Origin: Neobacillus niacini
GTDB taxonomy: Bacteria > Bacillota > Bacilli > Bacillales > Cytobacillaceae
Assembly: GCF_030817595.1 (NCBI RefSeq)
Contig: NZ_JAUSZN010000001.1
Span: forward strand, 3,166,001-3,230,000
Direction: 5' to 3'
DNA: 64,000 bases
The notes beneath the pieces were generated by a model that saw only the letters and a program-made list of their open reading frames with translations, was not told the origin of the DNA and searched no databases. Positions 8,793 to 17,942 of the stretch are shown here, piece by piece (positions within the stretch are counted from its first letter, which is position 1; the number at the start of each line of letters is the position of its first letter). A program made the translations under genes and the position numbers.

Positions 8793-10268
8793 TTATATAA
8801 TTGATTTACTATCTAAAGAAGATTTTTTTTCTACCTCAATACACTTTTCCTCCCAAAAATCAGCACCTTTTATGCCAGCTTTAATTGGATTAAACACCGG
8901 ATCTTTCCCAGCCCTTTTTTGAATGTCATAATCCTTTAATACTTTTAAAGCCGGTTTGATTAATAGTAAAATTGCTATAAAACTTAACCACGCCATCGAT
9001 CCAAATCCTATATCCCCCAGCGCCCACATTGTTGATGCTGAATATACACAACCAACAAATGTCATGATTAGCAAGACAATTTTTAAGATTGTTTTCAGCC
9101 AAGGAATATCTTGTTTTCCACTTAAATAAACAAGTGTTGTTTCGGCAATATAGTAATAAGCCATTAAGGTGGTAAAAGCGAAGAAGAATATGGCAATCGA
9201 AACAAACGCTGATCCAAACCCCGGTATAACGGTTTCCACTGCCATCTGTGTATAAGCAGGGCCTGCTTCAATATTTTCTAGCGGTTGAACAATTGGTTCT
9301 TTCCCTTCAGGTGTAACGTTGTACATTCCTGTTACAAGAATCATCAAGGCAGTTGCAGTACAAACGACAATTGTATCAATATAAATAGAAAATGCCTGTA
9401 CCAATCCTTGTTTTGCAGGGTGAGATACTTCAGCCGCTGCCGAACTATAGGTTGCTTCACCGGCACCTGCCACATTTGAAAAAATCGACCTCCGAACACC
9501 CCAAGCAATAGCAGCACCGACAATTCCTCCAAATGCCTGATTTACTCCAAATGCACTAGTAATAATAAGTGATATCATTTCAGGGATTTCTTTAATATTT
9601 GCAGCTAAAATGACAAACGTCATTACTACATATCCTCCTGCCATAAAAGGGACAACGGTTTGCGAAACACTGGCGATTCGTTTAACTCCCCCAAAAATAA
9701 TCGCACCAAGTAAAACAACTAAGAAAATACCAGTGACTATTTTATTTATACCAAAAGCATTTTCCATACCAGCAGCAATATTATTTGCCTGGACACCTGG
9801 TGTCAAAAATCCATAAGAGATGGTTACCACCACGGCCATCAAAACAGCAAACCACTTAAGTCCTAAACCTTTTTCAATAAAATATGGAGTTCCCCCACGG
9901 TATTCATTTCCAACTTTCGTTTTGTATACTTGGGCTAGTGTTGATTCTATAAAAGCACTTGCGCCTCCTAATAGCGCCATTACACACATCCAAAAAACCG
10001 CTCCTGGACCCCCGAAAGCAATGGCGGTGGCGACACCAGCTATATTGCCAACACCTACACGCCCGGACAAAGCCAAACAAAATGCTTGAAATGAGGAAAT
10101 TCCTTCCTCAGAGCTTTTTCCTTCGAACAATAATTTAATCATCTCTTTAAAATACCTAACTTGCACAAACCGCGTTGCAACTGTGAAGATTAAGCCTGCA
10201 CCTAATGCAAGGATGACCAGGCCATTCCCCCATACTAGTCCCGCCAGCCAATTAACGAATTCTTCCAT
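8793..10268 (-). CDS. AGCS-family sodium:amino acid symporter
   Basis: A 491-residue membrane protein of the alanine/glycine:cation symporter family with about 10-11 membrane segments and signature stretches such as GRVGVGNIAGVATAIAFGGPG. The start at 10268 is preceded by GGAGG at 8 bases; an ATG 24 bases further upstream has no ribosome binding site. Known members import alanine, glycine or proline with Na+. Next to hydroxyproline genes it is a candidate hydroxyproline/proline importer. It has its own upstream region with a cre-like site and an inverted repeat, and no -24/-12 promoter, so it may be controlled separately from the sigma-54 operon. Confidence 0.87.
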   Translation of the reverse strand: MEEFVNWLAGLVWGNGLVILALGAGLIFTVATRFVQVRYFKEMIKLLFEGKSSEEGISSFQAFCLALSGRVGVGNIAGVATAIAFGGPGAVFWMCVMALLGGASAFIESTLAQVYKTKVGNEYRGGTPYFIEKGLGLKWFAVLMAVVVTISYGFLTPGVQANNIAAGMENAFGINKIVTGIFLVVLLGAIIFGGVKRIASVSQTVVPFMAGGYVVMTFVILAANIKEIPEMISLIITSAFGVNQAFGGIVGAAIAWGVRRSIFSNVAGAGEATYSSAAAEVSHPAKQGLVQAFSIYIDTIVVCTATALMILVTGMYNVTPEGKEPIVQPLENIEAGPAYTQMAVETVIPGFGSAFVSIAIFFFAFTTLMAYYYIAETTLVYLSGKQDIPWLKTILKIVLLIMTFVGCVYSASTMWALGDIGFGSMAWLSFIAILLLIKPALKVLKDYDIQKRAGKDPVFNPIKAGIKGADFWEEKCIEVEKKSSLDSKSII

Positions 10269-10297
10269 CTTTCCAGCCTCCGTTTCATCCATACAAT

Positions 10298-10311
10298 CGT
10301 AAGCGCTAACA
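10298..10311 (-). promoter_or_regulatory. cre-like site upstream of AGCS symporter
   Basis: TGTTAGCGCTTACG on the minus strand fits the palindromic cre core TGWAANCGNTNWCA at 12 of 14 positions and lies about 30-43 bases before the start codon. Confidence 0.5.
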
Positions 10312-10333
10312 ATATAGAATTTTCAAAAATCCC

Positions 10334-10358
10334 TAGATAAAGATATCCGTTTTATCTA
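10334..10358. promoter_or_regulatory. Inverted repeat upstream of AGCS symporter, possible operator
   Basis: TAGATAAA at 10334-10341 is perfectly inverted at 10351-10358 with a 9-nt spacer, in the promoter region of the symporter gene. No cognate regulator is obvious. Confidence 0.4.
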
Positions 10359-10377
10359 AGTACTTCCAACCTATTGT

Positions 10378-10420
10378 GAAAAAAGAAAGCTGCTGCCGGA
10401 GACAGCCTGCTTCTTTTTTC
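10378..10420 (-). terminator. Terminator after aldehyde dehydrogenase gene
   Basis: An imperfect stem of GAAAAAAGAA...TTCTTTTTTC with a GC-rich centre lies between the dehydrogenase stop and the symporter, with a U tract on the minus strand. It probably ends the sigma-54-driven hydroxyproline operon. Confidence 0.65.
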
Positions 10421-10441
10421 ACAACATATCTATTAAAATAG

Positions 10442-11926
10442 TTACTTGATGTTTACCCAGACGCTTTTGACTTCTGTGTAATTATCAAGTGCATAGGTCC
10501 CCATTTCCCGTCCGATGCCGGATTGTTTATATCCGCCAAAAGCTGCTGCCGGATCCTCTAAATTGTAATCATTAATCCAGACAGTTCCTGCTTTTAACTT
10601 GTTTGCTACTTTGTGTGCCACTTTAATATCCTTCGTCCAAACGCCAGCAGCAAGGCCATATGGCGTATTGTTTGCTCTTTCAATGACTTCTTCCACTGTA
10701 TCAAACGGCAATACAACAACCACTGGTCCAAAAATTTCCTCTTTGACAATCACCATGTCATCCGTTACATCAGCAAACACGGTTGGCTGGACGAAATATC
10801 CCTTATCAAATGCTTTTTTACCTCCGGCAGCTACCCTTGCCCCTTCTTCGATTCCTTTTTCAATATAGCCTAGCACCCGCTCCATTTGCTTTTCCGATAC
10901 GAGAGGACCCATTTCAGTATTTGGATCCATCCCAAATCCCAGTTTTACCTGATTGGCCATTTTCGCCAATTCTTCTACTAAATGCTCATAGTGTTTTCTG
11001 TGGACAAATACCCGGGAGCCGGCACTGCAGTTTTGTCCATGGTTATACATAATACCATTAAATGCCCCGGGAATCGCCTCTGTTAAATCAGCGTCTTCCA
11101 AAATAATGTTTGGCGACTTGCCGCCAAGCTCAAGAGTAATGTTTTTAATCGTTTCAGCCGCCTGGCGCATAATATATTTGCCGGTAGCGGTTGAACCAGT
11201 GAAAGCAACCTTATCTACATCAGGATGGTGGACGATAGCTGCACCTGCTGTTACCCCGATTCCTGGAACGATGTTGACCACTCCAGGTGGAAAACCTGCT
11301 TCCTGAATAAGCTTCGCAGCATACAGGATGGATAATGGGGTTTGTTCAGCTGGCTTTAACACGATGGTGCAGCCTGTTGCCAATGCAGCACCCATTTTCC
11401 ATGATGCCATCGTTAATGGATAATTCCAGGGAATGATTTGTCCAACAACGCCAATGGGCTCATGCCTTGTATAATTCAAATAGTCTTTAGAAATCGGCAC
11501 AGTCTGGCCAAGGATTTTCGTTGCCCAGCCAGCATAGTAGCGGAACTGCTCAACTGTAGCCGGAATGTCATCTGCCAATGCAACAGCGTAGGGCTTGCCA
11601 TTGTCTAATGCTTCCAGCTGGGCTAGTTCTTCTTTATGCTCCTCAATCAAATCAGCAAATTTGTAAATAACCCGTGCTCTTTCCGCGGCGCTCATATCTG
11701 GCCATGGTCCAGATTCAAAAGCTCTCCTTGCCGCTTTAACAGCTAAATCAATGTCTTCTTCCTGCGCTTCGCTCACAACTGCAAGTACTTCCTCTGTTGC
11801 AGGATTCAAGGTTTCAAATGTTTTGCCGCTGACGGACGGAACAAATTTACTTTCGATAAAAAGCTCAATTTTACCTTCTAAAAACTCTTTCACTTTCGGT
11901 TTTAATCCAAGTTGGGCTGTTAACAT
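10442..11926 (-). CDS. Aldehyde dehydrogenase, likely 2-oxoglutarate semialdehyde dehydrogenase
   Basis: A 494-residue NAD(P)-dependent aldehyde dehydrogenase of usual family length. The cofactor fold is seen at IPWNYPLTMASWK and FTGSTATGK, the general base in LELGGKSPN, and the catalytic cysteine in HGQNCSAGS. It is the last gene of the hydroxyproline operon, 50 bases after the DapA-family gene. That gene's expected product, 2-oxoglutarate semialdehyde, would be oxidised here to 2-oxoglutarate for the TCA cycle. The fold is certain; the substrate is inferred from the operon, since the sequence also resembles general DhaS-type dehydrogenases. Confidence 0.88.
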   Translation of the reverse strand: MLTAQLGLKPKVKEFLEGKIELFIESKFVPSVSGKTFETLNPATEEVLAVVSEAQEEDIDLAVKAARRAFESGPWPDMSAAERARVIYKFADLIEEHKEELAQLEALDNGKPYAVALADDIPATVEQFRYYAGWATKILGQTVPISKDYLNYTRHEPIGVVGQIIPWNYPLTMASWKMGAALATGCTIVLKPAEQTPLSILYAAKLIQEAGFPPGVVNIVPGIGVTAGAAIVHHPDVDKVAFTGSTATGKYIMRQAAETIKNITLELGGKSPNIILEDADLTEAIPGAFNGIMYNHGQNCSAGSRVFVHRKHYEHLVEELAKMANQVKLGFGMDPNTEMGPLVSEKQMERVLGYIEKGIEEGARVAAGGKKAFDKGYFVQPTVFADVTDDMVIVKEEIFGPVVVVLPFDTVEEVIERANNTPYGLAAGVWTKDIKVAHKVANKLKAGTVWINDYNLEDPAAAFGGYKQSGIGREMGTYALDNYTEVKSVWVNIK

Positions 11927-11976
11927 TGACCTTCCTCCTTAATGTTTTTTTACTATCCTTCTAGAACAAACTCCCT

Positions 11977-12873
11977 TTAAACAAGAGACACAGTATTTAA
12001 ACTCTTTAAAATTTCTTTGAGCGTTTGGTCCTCTTCCGGAGTTAAACCTAAACGCGGATATCGGGCTGGCCCACCTGTTTGACCAAGTAAATCCATTGCC
12101 CGCTTAACAATTTGAACATATTTTCCGGAACCTTCAAGGAACGTACAGAGAGGCAGAATCCGGTCGTTGATTTCCCACGCTTGGTCAAGTTCCCCTTTTT
12201 GGAATTGATTGTACATGTCTGTTACTAGCTTTGGTACGATATTTCCAGCGACAGAAATCCATCCCGTTGCTCCAACGAAATAAGATTCCATCACCAATTC
12301 TTCTGACCCGCAGAATACTTCAAAATCCCCTTTTGCTTGTCTTGCTAAATCCCTTGCCTTACGGATGTCCCCGCTTGACTCCTTGATATGTGTAACATTT
12401 TCACAGTCTCTTCCGATTTTAAGCATGAGCTCAGTGCTCATATCTACACCGGATGTGAATGGGTTATTGTAGAGCATGATAGGGATATTTACTGCATTGG
12501 ACACCTCATTAAAATGGAAGTAGATTTCATCTTCTTTTGGTTTCGCGTAATAAGAATTAATAATCAGTGCACAGTCAGCACCATGAGCTCCAGCCTGTTT
12601 CGTATTCTCAATTGTTTCTTTTGTGGTTTCCGCCGCAGTACCAACAATGACTGGAATACGACCGTTTACTTCTTTCATAACGACCTCAACCATTTGATAC
12701 TTCTCTTCCTTTGTTAAACTAACGAATTCACCTGTACTTCCATTAATGACAATACCTGCTACTCCTTGATCAACAAAATAGTTTACGTTATTCCTTACAC
12801 CGCCCCAATCAATTTCCTGCTCCTTTGTCATCGGGGTAATTAATACTGGAAAAGCTCCTCTAATATTTGTCAT
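11977..12873 (-). CDS. DapA-family lyase, likely pyrroline-4-hydroxy-2-carboxylate deaminase
   Basis: A 298-residue class I aldolase of the dihydrodipicolinate synthase/N-acetylneuraminate lyase family. Schiff-base Lys164 (THIKESS), Tyr135 (MLYNNPF) and the GSTGE loop at 45-49 are present. In hydroxyproline catabolism a DapA-family enzyme converts 1-pyrroline-4-hydroxy-2-carboxylate to 2-oxoglutarate semialdehyde plus ammonia. The neighbours before it (epimerase, FAD dehydrogenase) and after it (aldehyde dehydrogenase) supply the other steps. Automated annotation would probably call it DapA, but a lysine-pathway role is unlikely here. Confidence 0.87.
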   Translation of the reverse strand: MTNIRGAFPVLITPMTKEQEIDWGGVRNNVNYFVDQGVAGIVINGSTGEFVSLTKEEKYQMVEVVMKEVNGRIPVIVGTAAETTKETIENTKQAGAHGADCALIINSYYAKPKEDEIYFHFNEVSNAVNIPIMLYNNPFTSGVDMSTELMLKIGRDCENVTHIKESSGDIRKARDLARQAKGDFEVFCGSEELVMESYFVGATGWISVAGNIVPKLVTDMYNQFQKGELDQAWEINDRILPLCTFLEGSGKYVQIVKRAMDLLGQTGGPARYPRLGLTPEEDQTLKEILKSLNTVSLV

Positions 12874-12932
12874 GTCAATTTCCTCCTCTTTTTTCCATTA
12901 AATTTTTTTATTTTATCTCTATTAAAATCCTA

Positions 12933-13874
12933 TTATTTCAATAAAAATCCAGCCGCTAATGGGTCTGTCGGATCCAAGATAAATGTCTGCATACCGGTAA
13001 TAAATCCACGGCTAGTCATGGTAAATTGATAACTAGATTCCTTCCGTTCTGAAACCTGTACTTCCAATTGACTTCCATAAATGCTTTCATTCACCAATGA
13101 CTCCTGTTTCGAGATGGCTCCGGATGAAAGTAGACAAGTAAAAACAGCTAGTGTCGGTCCAAAACCTGGAGATCGGACTATGAATAAGTCATCCCGAAAG
13201 GTGATAGATTTAATGTGCCCCTCAGCAATCCTAGACTCATCAACTAATATGGCGCCTTTTACATCTGGACTTAAGTTTTTCAGAACTGTTTGCCCCCATT
13301 TTCGCAAATCTGCTAATTCTTCAATTTGAATTTCCAATGGGAAGTCCTGTTTCCGAAAGACGGCATAAGTCTGATCAGATTGAACAAGTGTATAGTTTGC
13401 AGTTAATGCTGATAAAGATTCCTCTTTCCCAATAACCTGACAGAAACCGCTCTCCATCGTAACGGAATTAACTTCATCCCCTTTCATTACCGCTGTAATG
13501 GAGACAATGCCCTTCACGGTTTCAATTTTATATCGGCTTGTATCTCTAGGTTTTAGGTCACCGCATTCTAATAAAGCCGTTATCACAGCAGTCAAACCAC
13601 TGTAATGGACAGGGACTGTTCCATAATGATTGAAAAATACGACAGCAGCATCAGCCTCTCGATTGAGCGGCGGTACGACAATACAGCCATTCAATCCGGC
13701 AAACCCGCGAGGTTCATTTAATAATAAATTTTGCTCCTCTTTATAAACCTGGGGGAACAGTTCATATAGCTCTTCCAAGGTTTGATAATGGACCAGCGGT
13801 GCATTCCGGATGATTCGAAAGGCCTCTCCGGCAACGTGAACATCTATGGAAGAATAGGCTTTTTCAATTTTCAC
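12933..13874 (-). CDS. Proline racemase-fold paralogue lacking both catalytic cysteines
   Basis: A 313-residue proline racemase superfamily protein starting with GTG, in a GTGA overlap with the end of the active epimerase gene. It aligns along its length with that neighbour (IDVHVAGE to IDTHTGGN, LLLNEPRG to LLMNEPRG), but both catalytic cysteines are replaced. The MCGH motif reads VHYS (Cys to His), and SPCGTGTS reads SPGFGPTL (Cys to Gly). It is therefore not expected to be a standard racemase or epimerase, nor a 3-hydroxyproline dehydratase, which retains the first cysteine. The reading frame is intact and tightly coupled, so it is probably a functional pseudoenzyme, a partner subunit, or an enzyme with different chemistry. 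Confidence 0.85.
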   Translation of the reverse strand: MKIEKAYSSIDVHVAGEAFRIIRNAPLVHYQTLEELYELFPQVYKEEQNLLLNEPRGFAGLNGCIVVPPLNREADAAVVFFNHYGTVPVHYSGLTAVITALLECGDLKPRDTSRYKIETVKGIVSITAVMKGDEVNSVTMESGFCQVIGKEESLSALTANYTLVQSDQTYAVFRKQDFPLEIQIEELADLRKWGQTVLKNLSPDVKGAILVDESRIAEGHIKSITFRDDLFIVRSPGFGPTLAVFTCLLSSGAISKQESLVNESIYGSQLEVQVSERKESSYQFTMTSRGFITGMQTFILDPTDPLAAGFLLK

Positions 13875-14911
13875 TTTACGTCCTCCATTTCATGTTCATT
13901 CATCGGGGGAATCAGCAGGAACCCTTCTTTTAATGGGTCTTCCTCGTGGTAAAAGAATCGATGCATTCCCATTAGCCAAGCAGAACCGGTAATTCTAGTC
14001 ACTACTGCCTCAATTCCTTCTACATTAGTTGTTTCAATAATCTTCCCACGGAAAAGTGACCCCACAATACTTTCATGTACAAATTCCTCACCAATTTCAA
14101 TCTGCTGCTTCGCATACATAACAGCAAGCTTTGCAGATGTACCTGTACCACACGGCGAGCGGTCAATCCCTCCTGGCGGGACGATCACTGTATTTTTCAC
14201 ATCCGCCGCTTCATGTGTTGGGTCAGTAAAAAATTCAACATGGGTTAATCCTTTAATGAATGGATATCTTGGATGAACAATATCGGTACTCTCGTTAATG
14301 GCATTTCTGATTGTAATCGCTTTCTCAATTATGGTTGAGGCATTTTCCGGTGTTAAATCTAAGCCGACTGATTGTGCGTTAATAATTGCATAGAAATTCC
14401 CGCCATAGGCGATGTCAGCATCTACTTTCCCTATTCCTTCTATGTCCATCGAAACACTTTTTAATAGAAAGGCAGGGATATTGCAAAAAGAAACTTCCAC
14501 CGCTTTTCCGTTTTCTACAGCAACTTGTACACTAACAAGACCTGCTGGAGTATCTAGATTCAAAGAAGTAACAGGCTCTTGAACAGGAATGAGCCCTGAT
14601 TCAATGAGGGCTGTGCAAACGCCAATTGTATCATGTCCGCACATTGGCAAATAACCACCTGTTTCAATGTAGATGACCCCGATATCGGCCTCTGGATGAC
14701 ACGGCTCAGTAAGTAAGGCACCTGACATGACATCATGACCCCTTGGTTCATTCATTAATAATTTGCGGATCCAATCATATTCCCTTTTCATGTAAAGCAT
14801 TTTTTCAGACATGTTTTCCCCAATTAGGTTTGGAAGACCGCTAATGACAGTTCGTGTTGGATTGCCCCCTGTGTGAGTATCAATCGTAGTAAATACTTTA
14901 TCTGCCCTCAT
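13871..14911 (-). CDS. 4-hydroxyproline 2-epimerase (proline racemase family)
   Basis: A 346-residue enzyme that should interconvert trans-4-hydroxy-L-proline and cis-4-hydroxy-D-proline. Both catalytic cysteines are present: Cys91 in LPMCGHDTIG and Cys254 in RSPCGTGTSA. I chose the ATG at 14911, which forms an ATGA overlap with the upstream dehydrogenase stop and has AAAGGG about 10 bases before it; a GTG at 14920 sits too close to that site. Proline racemase activity cannot be excluded by sequence, but the dehydrogenase, deaminase and semialdehyde dehydrogenase neighbours point to hydroxyproline. Confidence 0.88.
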   Translation of the reverse strand: MRADKVFTTIDTHTGGNPTRTVISGLPNLIGENMSEKMLYMKREYDWIRKLLMNEPRGHDVMSGALLTEPCHPEADIGVIYIETGGYLPMCGHDTIGVCTALIESGLIPVQEPVTSLNLDTPAGLVSVQVAVENGKAVEVSFCNIPAFLLKSVSMDIEGIGKVDADIAYGGNFYAIINAQSVGLDLTPENASTIIEKAITIRNAINESTDIVHPRYPFIKGLTHVEFFTDPTHEAADVKNTVIVPPGGIDRSPCGTGTSAKLAVMYAKQQIEIGEEFVHESIVGSLFRGKIIETTNVEGIEAVVTRITGSAWLMGMHRFFYHEEDPLKEGFLLIPPMNEHEMEDVK

Positions 14912-16083
14912 ATTGTACACACCCTTTCTTTAAAACGCTCAAAACGAAGCGGTTCAGTTGGAATGCAAGTGTCTTTTTCGTTAATAAGTTCCTCCACCAC
15001 TTTCCCAGTTACAGCAGCAAGACTAATACCATCCCCCTCATGACCAGCAGCAATATAGAAATTTGGAATTCCCTCAACCCTTGAAACGATTGGCAGATGA
15101 TCTTCTGTCCAAGGACGCAATCCTGCGTAGGAACGAATCACCATCATATCTGCCATTTTGGGATAAAAACGAATTGCTCGATTGGCAATACACTTAATGA
15201 TTTCATTGTTTACTTTTGTATTAAAGCCCACAAATTCACGGCTGCTGCCGATTAAGAAGTTTTGACTTTCAGTTGGTTCGAATACAAGTGCCACTCCATA
15301 TTTCTCTGTTAACGGATCTACCCGGCGCTCCCCGCCAAACTTTGAAATCAAGTAGCCAAACTCCATTACTTTTCGGGAGCCGACATGCTGCTGTCTTGAT
15401 GCCACGATAATATGGCCTTTTCTTGGTTTGATAGGGATAGAAAGATCAAGCATCTCGCCAATTCTAGGTGACCATACACCAGCTGCATTCACGACATGAT
15501 TGGCAGTAAATACTCCATTAGTTGTTTCAACAACAAAAATACCATGTTCTCTTTTTATTTCTTTTACCTCTGTTTGCTTAAATGCCTTTACGCCTTGCTT
15601 CTTTGCTTTCTCTAGTAACGCAAATGCAAGCATATACGGATTAACGGTTGAATCCGTTGCACACTCTAATCCCCCTAATAAATCATTCGCAAAGAAAGGT
15701 GACTCCTGACGTATATCCTCGCGATCCAGCATTCTAAACGCTAATCCGGCTGCCTTTTGACGATCAACCCATTTTTGAGCAGCCACCATCTCGTCCTCGG
15801 ACTCACAAACGAGGATGCTGCCAGGTGCACGATATTCAAACTTATGTTCAAGTTCCATGCTCAAGTCGTCTACCAAACGTTGACTGACTAAAGACATTTG
15901 ACTATCAAACCCGGGATCTTTATCAATCGCTAAAATATTTCCATCACAACGGGAAGATGTGCCGCTGACAAATTCCCCTTTTTCAATGACAGTGACATCC
16001 CTGCCTGATTTGGATACATAATAGGCTATAGCACAACCAATGATTCCCCCGCCAACTACGAGAATGTCACAGTGTTTCATCAT
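14908..16083 (-). CDS. FAD-dependent D-hydroxyproline dehydrogenase catalytic subunit
   Basis: A 391-residue DAO-family oxidoreductase with an N-terminal Rossmann motif (VVGGGIIG) and a C-terminal AAGHEGDGISLA segment typical of the family. It should oxidise cis-4-hydroxy-D-proline to 1-pyrroline-4-hydroxy-2-carboxylate. The ATG at 16083 follows a GGGGGAAGGA site, and the first in-frame ATG at 16143 lies upstream of the sigma-54 promoter, so it cannot be used from that transcript. The electron-transfer partners (BFD-like protein, [2Fe-2S] protein, FAD/NAD oxidoreductase) are in the divergent operon at 17996-19838, as in heteromeric enzymes of Pseudomonas. It is the first gene of the minus-strand operon. 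Confidence 0.86.
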   Translation of the reverse strand: MMKHCDILVVGGGIIGCAIAYYVSKSGRDVTVIEKGEFVSGTSSRCDGNILAIDKDPGFDSQMSLVSQRLVDDLSMELEHKFEYRAPGSILVCESEDEMVAAQKWVDRQKAAGLAFRMLDREDIRQESPFFANDLLGGLECATDSTVNPYMLAFALLEKAKKQGVKAFKQTEVKEIKREHGIFVVETTNGVFTANHVVNAAGVWSPRIGEMLDLSIPIKPRKGHIIVASRQQHVGSRKVMEFGYLISKFGGERRVDPLTEKYGVALVFEPTESQNFLIGSSREFVGFNTKVNNEIIKCIANRAIRFYPKMADMMVIRSYAGLRPWTEDHLPIVSRVEGIPNFYIAAGHEGDGISLAAVTGKVVEELINEKDTCIPTEPLRFERFKERVCTI

Positions 16084-16118
16084 TCCTTCCCCCTTCCAAG
16101 AAATCTCACTTAATTTAA

Positions 16119-16134
16119 TGCAATAACCATGCCA
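16119..16134 (-). promoter_or_regulatory. Sigma-54 (-24/-12) promoter of hydroxyproline operon
   Basis: On the minus strand TGGCATGGTTATTGCA matches the consensus TGGCACRNNNNTTGCW with one mismatch and the correct GG-to-GC spacing. Transcription should start near 16108, 25 bases before the dehydrogenase ATG. The activator that would use it is encoded divergently next door. Confidence 0.82.
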
Positions 16135-16183
16135 AAACAGCATAGCCCCTGTTTCTAGATTAATTAGGAATATTTAAAATTTT

Positions 16184-16212
16184 TTGACACAAGGTGTATA
16201 ATCATTTATACA
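16184..16212 (+). promoter_or_regulatory. Sigma-A promoter of activator gene with overlapping inverted repeat
   Basis: The -35 TTGACA (16184-16189) and -10 TATACA (16207-16212) are 17 bases apart. An inverted repeat, TGTATA (16195-16200) with TATACA (16207-16212), overlaps the -10, and a second TGTAAA...TTTATACA element follows at about 16214-16231. These could be activator binding sites serving both autorepression and the divergent sigma-54 promoter about 60-80 bases away. Confidence 0.6.
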
Positions 16213-16249
16213 GTGTAAATATTTTTATACATACCTTAAGGAGGAGCTC

Positions 16250-17920
16250 ATGGTTTTTTTCATCCAATCTGCCAAAGATGTATTGAACAACTTCCCGGGT
16301 CCCGCATCATCTCTTGAACACCTAACACAGTGTAATGGAAAGATTTATTACACCCCCTCAGAAAACACATCACAGATTCCTTGTAAAATCATCAATGAGG
16401 ATGATTCTATCGACATTCTCATTCAAGCATTTAAGCACCATTCAGTAGTAGTTCTTCTTAACCAAAACAAGCAGCTATCCGCCTGCATCACAGCTGGTCA
16501 AATGATTGAATTCCTCAGTAAGATTTATAGGCAGCTGCTAGCATTCTATGAAACTGTTATTCAAACAACGGATTCATCCGTTAGTGTGATCGATGCTGAT
16601 GAATATGTCCGTACTTGGACAAAAGGAGCGGAGAAAATCTTCTCTGTTCCACATCAGGAAATTATCGGTAAACCCATTACAGATTTTTTTGACAAAAACA
16701 AACTAGAAATCTTGCAAACGTTACAAAAAGGAAAGCGCATTACCGCACAGTACCATCAGCCTCGGTCCGATTTATTTGTATTAATTAATACCAATCCAGT
16801 GTACTTTGAAAGTCGTATTATCGGAGCTGTTGCTTCCGAAACTGATGTGACCAATCAAGTCATGTTGAATGAAAAGTTATTTAACATGTCCAATGAAGTT
16901 CGTCGTTTAGAACAAGAAGTGGCAAAGTATAAACATTACGACGATTCATTTCGGTTTATAAAAGGGAAAAGTTCTGCCATTCAGGAAACGATCGGAATCG
17001 CTAGAAAAGTATGTACGGTTAAATCAACCGTGTTGATTTTAGGGGAAAGCGGTGTCGGTAAAGAAGTTTTTGCCAAAGCTATTCATGAAGCTAGTGAAAA
17101 ACCCAATGCCCCTTTTATTACGATCAACTGTGGGGCAATACCGGCATCACTTTTTGAAAGTGAACTATTTGGGTATGAACGTGGCGCCTTTTCCGGTGCC
17201 GATTATAAAGGCAAAAAAGGAAAAATTGAGCTTGCAAAGGGTGGAACATTATTTCTTGATGAAATTGGTGAAATGCCGCTAGAAATGCAGGTAAAACTGC
17301 TTCGAGTGCTTCAGGAACGGAAATTTTACCGTGTTGGGGGCGAAAAAGAAATCAATATCGATTTCCGGGTCATTGCCGCAACTAATCGGGATTTACTTGA
17401 ATTAATGAAGCAAGAGAAATTTCGTGAAGATTTATATTACCGGTTAAATGTTGTGACGCTCTATATCCCTCCATTAAGAGAAAGGCGGGAGGATATTATC
17501 GAACTGACCCACCATTATTTAAATGAGTTTTCTCAAAACTATCAGCGGCCAATTCATGACTTTTCACCTGAGGTAATGCAGACAATGCTACGCTATGAAT
17601 GGCCAGGGAATATTCGTGAACTTCGAAATATGGTGGAACGGCTTGTCGTTTTTGCGACAGATGGGGTCATCAGGAAAGAGTACTTACTATTTACAGCCTC
17701 TGATAAAGTCCAAAACACCCCTACTCTCCCGGACGAGATTGAAAATATAGAAACAAACCACACCATTTTATCCCTCCAGGAAGAAATGGATCAATATGAA
17801 AAGAGAGTAATTGAAAGAGCATTAAAGATTGTAAATGGAAATAAATTAGAGTGTTCGAGGAGGCTCGGCATCACAAGGGCAACACTATACAACCGATTGA
17901 AGCGACTTGGATTGGATTAA
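16250..17920 (+). CDS. Sigma-54-dependent transcriptional activator with PAS domain
   Basis: A 556-residue enhancer-binding protein. After an N-terminal region of unclear type (1-100) comes a PAS domain (about 105-205), a coiled linker (205-230) and an AAA+ domain with Walker A GESGVGKE (265-272), the sigma-54 contact loop GAFSGA (312-317; Ser instead of the usual Thr) and Walker B TLFLDE (333-338). A Fis-type helix-turn-helix ends the protein. It resembles RocR/PrdR-like activators of amino acid catabolism. Good -24/-12 promoters flank it on both sides, so it very probably activates both hydroxyproline operons, with hydroxyproline or an intermediate as the likely signal. Confidence 0.92.
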   Translation: MVFFIQSAKDVLNNFPGPASSLEHLTQCNGKIYYTPSENTSQIPCKIINEDDSIDILIQAFKHHSVVVLLNQNKQLSACITAGQMIEFLSKIYRQLLAFYETVIQTTDSSVSVIDADEYVRTWTKGAEKIFSVPHQEIIGKPITDFFDKNKLEILQTLQKGKRITAQYHQPRSDLFVLINTNPVYFESRIIGAVASETDVTNQVMLNEKLFNMSNEVRRLEQEVAKYKHYDDSFRFIKGKSSAIQETIGIARKVCTVKSTVLILGESGVGKEVFAKAIHEASEKPNAPFITINCGAIPASLFESELFGYERGAFSGADYKGKKGKIELAKGGTLFLDEIGEMPLEMQVKLLRVLQERKFYRVGGEKEINIDFRVIAATNRDLLELMKQEKFREDLYYRLNVVTLYIPPLRERREDIIELTHHYLNEFSQNYQRPIHDFSPEVMQTMLRYEWPGNIRELRNMVERLVVFATDGVIRKEYLLFTASDKVQNTPTLPDEIENIETNHTILSLQEEMDQYEKRVIERALKIVNGNKLECSRRLGITRATLYNRLKRLGLD

Positions 17921-17942
17921 CATAACCCCCTCTCTTAAAAGT

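Noticed and set aside
9285..11942. Several plus-strand frames of 60-90 residues opposite the symporter and aldehyde dehydrogenase genes
   Set aside because: They lie antisense to well-supported genes, lack ribosome binding sites and encode low-complexity sequence.
11977..12873. DapA for lysine biosynthesis
   Set aside because: Operon context is hydroxyproline catabolism with a neighbouring semialdehyde dehydrogenase, and no lysine genes are nearby.
12933..13874. trans-3-hydroxyproline dehydratase as the role of the cysteine-less paralogue
   Set aside because: That enzyme keeps the first catalytic cysteine (second is Thr). Here both positions are changed to His and Gly.
16083..16143. Longer N-terminus for the D-hydroxyproline dehydrogenase starting at 16143
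   Set aside because: It lies upstream of the sigma-54 promoter, has no ribosome binding site, and places 20 residues before the Rossmann motif. The ATG at 16083 has a strong site.
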